Source: an uncultured Alistipes sp.
Lineage (GTDB): Bacteria; Bacteroidota; Bacteroidia; Bacteroidales; UBA932
Length of the DNA: 64,000 nt
Assembly: GCA_902388455.1 (NCBI GenBank)
Contig: CABMPD010000002.1
Coordinates: forward strand, 222,406-286,405
Reading direction: 5' to 3'
A model generated the notes under the pieces. The model was not told where the DNA came from. It searched no databases and saw only the letters and a program-made list of their open reading frames with translations. The position numbers were made by a program, and so were the translations under genes. This document shows, piece by piece, positions 62,992 to 64,000 of the stretch (position 1 is its first letter; each line of letters starts with the position of its first letter).

Positions 62992-63888
62992 ATGCAGACG
63001 ACATCCAAGGTACTGATGGTCAAGCCCGCCCGTTTCGCCTTCAACCCGCAGACGGGCGGCAACAACGCATTCTCCCGTCCCGGCCGCGAGTCTTCAGCCC
63101 AGGAGAACGCCCTGCGCGAGTTCACCTCCTACGTCGCCCTCCTCAGGGCCAATAAGATAGACGTGGTCATCGCAGAGGACACCCCTCATCCGCACACCCC
63201 CGACTCCATTTTCCCCAACAACTGGTTCAGCACCCACGAGGACGGCACCCTTGTCCTCTATCCCATGTCCGCCCCCAACCGGAGGAATGAGCGCAAGCCG
63301 GAGGTTCTGGAGGTCATCCGGAAAAATTTCGAGGTGCGCCGTCTCATAGACCTCACCTGGTGGGAAAATGACAATCTCTTTCTCGAGGGGACCGGAAGCA
63401 TGATACTCGACCGGGATAACAGAGTTGTTTATGCCTGCAAGTCCTACCGTACCTCGGAGCAGGTGCTCGCGGATTTCTGTAAACAGATGAGTTATACTCC
63501 CGTATTCTTTGAGGCTTACGACCGTAACGGTGTCGCCGTCTACCATACGAACGTGCTGATGAGCCTCGGTACCTCCTATTGCATTATCTGCACCGAGTCC
63601 ATCCGTCCGGAGGACCGGGAGAGGGTCCTGGCCTCCATCACCGGCAGCGGCAGGAAGATCCTGGACATCTCATTTGACCAGCTGGAGAGCTTCGCCGGCA
63701 ATATGCTCGAGCTCAGCAGCCCCTCCGGCCGCCCCGTCCTCGTGATGTCCGCCACCGCCCGCAAGAGCCTCACCACCGAGCAGAGCCGCGAGCTCAGCGC
63801 ACACTACAAGCTCCTCTCCCCCCAGCTAGACTACATCGAGACCCACGGAGGAGGCTCCGCACGCTGCATGCTCGCCGAGATGTTCTAG
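62992..63888 (+). CDS. ctlX: Citrulline utilization hydrolase CtlX-like (guanidino-modifying enzyme fold)
   Basis: A 298-residue member of the arginine-deiminase superfamily branch named CtlX, which hydrolyses citrulline to ornithine. The start VLMVKPARFAFNPQTGGNNAF and DSIFPNNWFSTHEDGTLVLYPM are strong signatures. LFLEGTGSMILDR, the catalytic histidine H185 in VAVYHTNVLMSLG and the nucleophile C292 in GGGSARCML complete the site. Placed directly after rocD, it would feed ornithine into that enzyme. Dimethylarginine or another guanidino compound is a less likely substrate. Confidence 0.9.
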   Translation: MQTTSKVLMVKPARFAFNPQTGGNNAFSRPGRESSAQENALREFTSYVALLRANKIDVVIAEDTPHPHTPDSIFPNNWFSTHEDGTLVLYPMSAPNRRNERKPEVLEVIRKNFEVRRLIDLTWWENDNLFLEGTGSMILDRDNRVVYACKSYRTSEQVLADFCKQMSYTPVFFEAYDRNGVAVYHTNVLMSLGTSYCIICTESIRPEDRERVLASITGSGRKILDISFDQLESFAGNMLELSSPSGRPVLVMSATARKSLTTEQSRELSAHYKLLSPQLDYIETHGGGSARCMLAEMF

Positions 63889-63889
63889 T

Positions 63890-64000
63890 ATGAGGCGAAG
63901 TTTATCGGTGATAATTCTATTCGCTGCCGTCCTATGTCTGTCAACAGTCTCCTGCTCAGACAGGACCAGCAGCCGGAGCCGCATCCAAGGGGTACTGTCG
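63890..64000 (+). CDS. N-terminus of a lipoprotein, cut by the window edge
   Basis: 37 codons starting at the ATG 1 bp after the ctlX stop. The peptide MRRSLSVIILFAAVLCLST followed by VSC (C22) is a clear lipoprotein signal. The mature part is too short to identify. The spacing suggests it belongs to the rocD-ctlX operon. Confidence 0.7.
   Translation, partial: MRRSLSVIILFAAVLCLSTVSCSDRTSSRSRIQGVLS

Overview
The window is a stretch of chromosome from a member of the Bacteroidota, most likely Bacteroidales. The evidence is the recurring TAnnTTTG-type -7 promoter box, a surface-lipoprotein and TonB-receptor B12 uptake operon of the BtuB/BtuG kind, FtsX-like permeases of about 775 residues, TPR lipoproteins with a C-terminal regulator-like part, outer-membrane barrels ending in aromatic residues, and GH29 and GH3 glycosidases with signal peptides. 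The genus cannot be fixed from the sequence alone; a Rikenellaceae/Alistipes-like organism is only a guess. No rRNA or tRNA gene was recognised.

Layout. 0-7.2 kb: Hsp20, a lone sufB, a degenerate ThiL-like protein, a decayed KilA-N gene, an alpha-L-fucosidase, and a three-gene outer-membrane/lipoprotein cluster. 7.4-15 kb: a DUF4143-type ATPase with a 33-bp tandem repeat in front of it, then a cobalamin-riboswitch-controlled operon (btuB, BtuG-like propeller, DUF4465 lipoprotein, PKD-like lipoprotein). 15-16.3 kb: a REP-associated tyrosine transposase (RAYT) between two related hairpins. 16.4-29 kb: gpmI, a GH3 glucosidase, a propeller lipoprotein, a palindromic tandem array, an FtsX-type permease behind a sigma-54-like promoter, RNase R, an EamA transporter and a DUF1016 deletion derivative. 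28.8-33.4 kb: rdgB, recO, an AT-rich ATPase/DUF4276 pair that looks like a defence module, and a GH3-auxin-family adenylase. 33.7-41.5 kb: a TPR regulator, a His-rich COG0523 GTPase, an S41 protease, a MntA/HepT pair, a MATE transporter and rsgA. 41.8-52.5 kb: housekeeping genes (polyprenyl synthase, U32 peptidase, dnaE, class III fbp, an AspT-like transporter, ychF). 52.6-54 kb: a repeat-rich intergenic block. 54-59.7 kb: a DUF1648 membrane protein, an intact and a broken serine hydrolase, and a second FtsX-type permease. 60.1-64 kb: a YfcC-type transporter beside an apparent citrulline-to-ornithine-to-glutamate-semialdehyde pair (ctlX, rocD).

The most interesting signals lie outside the ordinary genes. 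(1) A RAYT gene is flanked by hairpins of one family, with a third copy 11 kb away; other hairpin families in the window share the AAGGTG/CACCTT stem ends. (2) Two loci 32 kb apart carry a 26-nt identical upstream sequence, placed 100-101 bp before good -24/-12 (sigma-54) promoters; this suggests a regulon joining an FtsX permease with a serine hydrolase. (3) An OLD/PARIS-like ATPase plus TOPRIM-like DUF4276 pair sits between recO and a GH3-family gene. (4) Two long structured repeats share a core but have different outer stems. (5) Three genes have lost their middle by internal deletion. (6) A ThiL homologue lacks nearly all the family's metal and nucleotide ligands.
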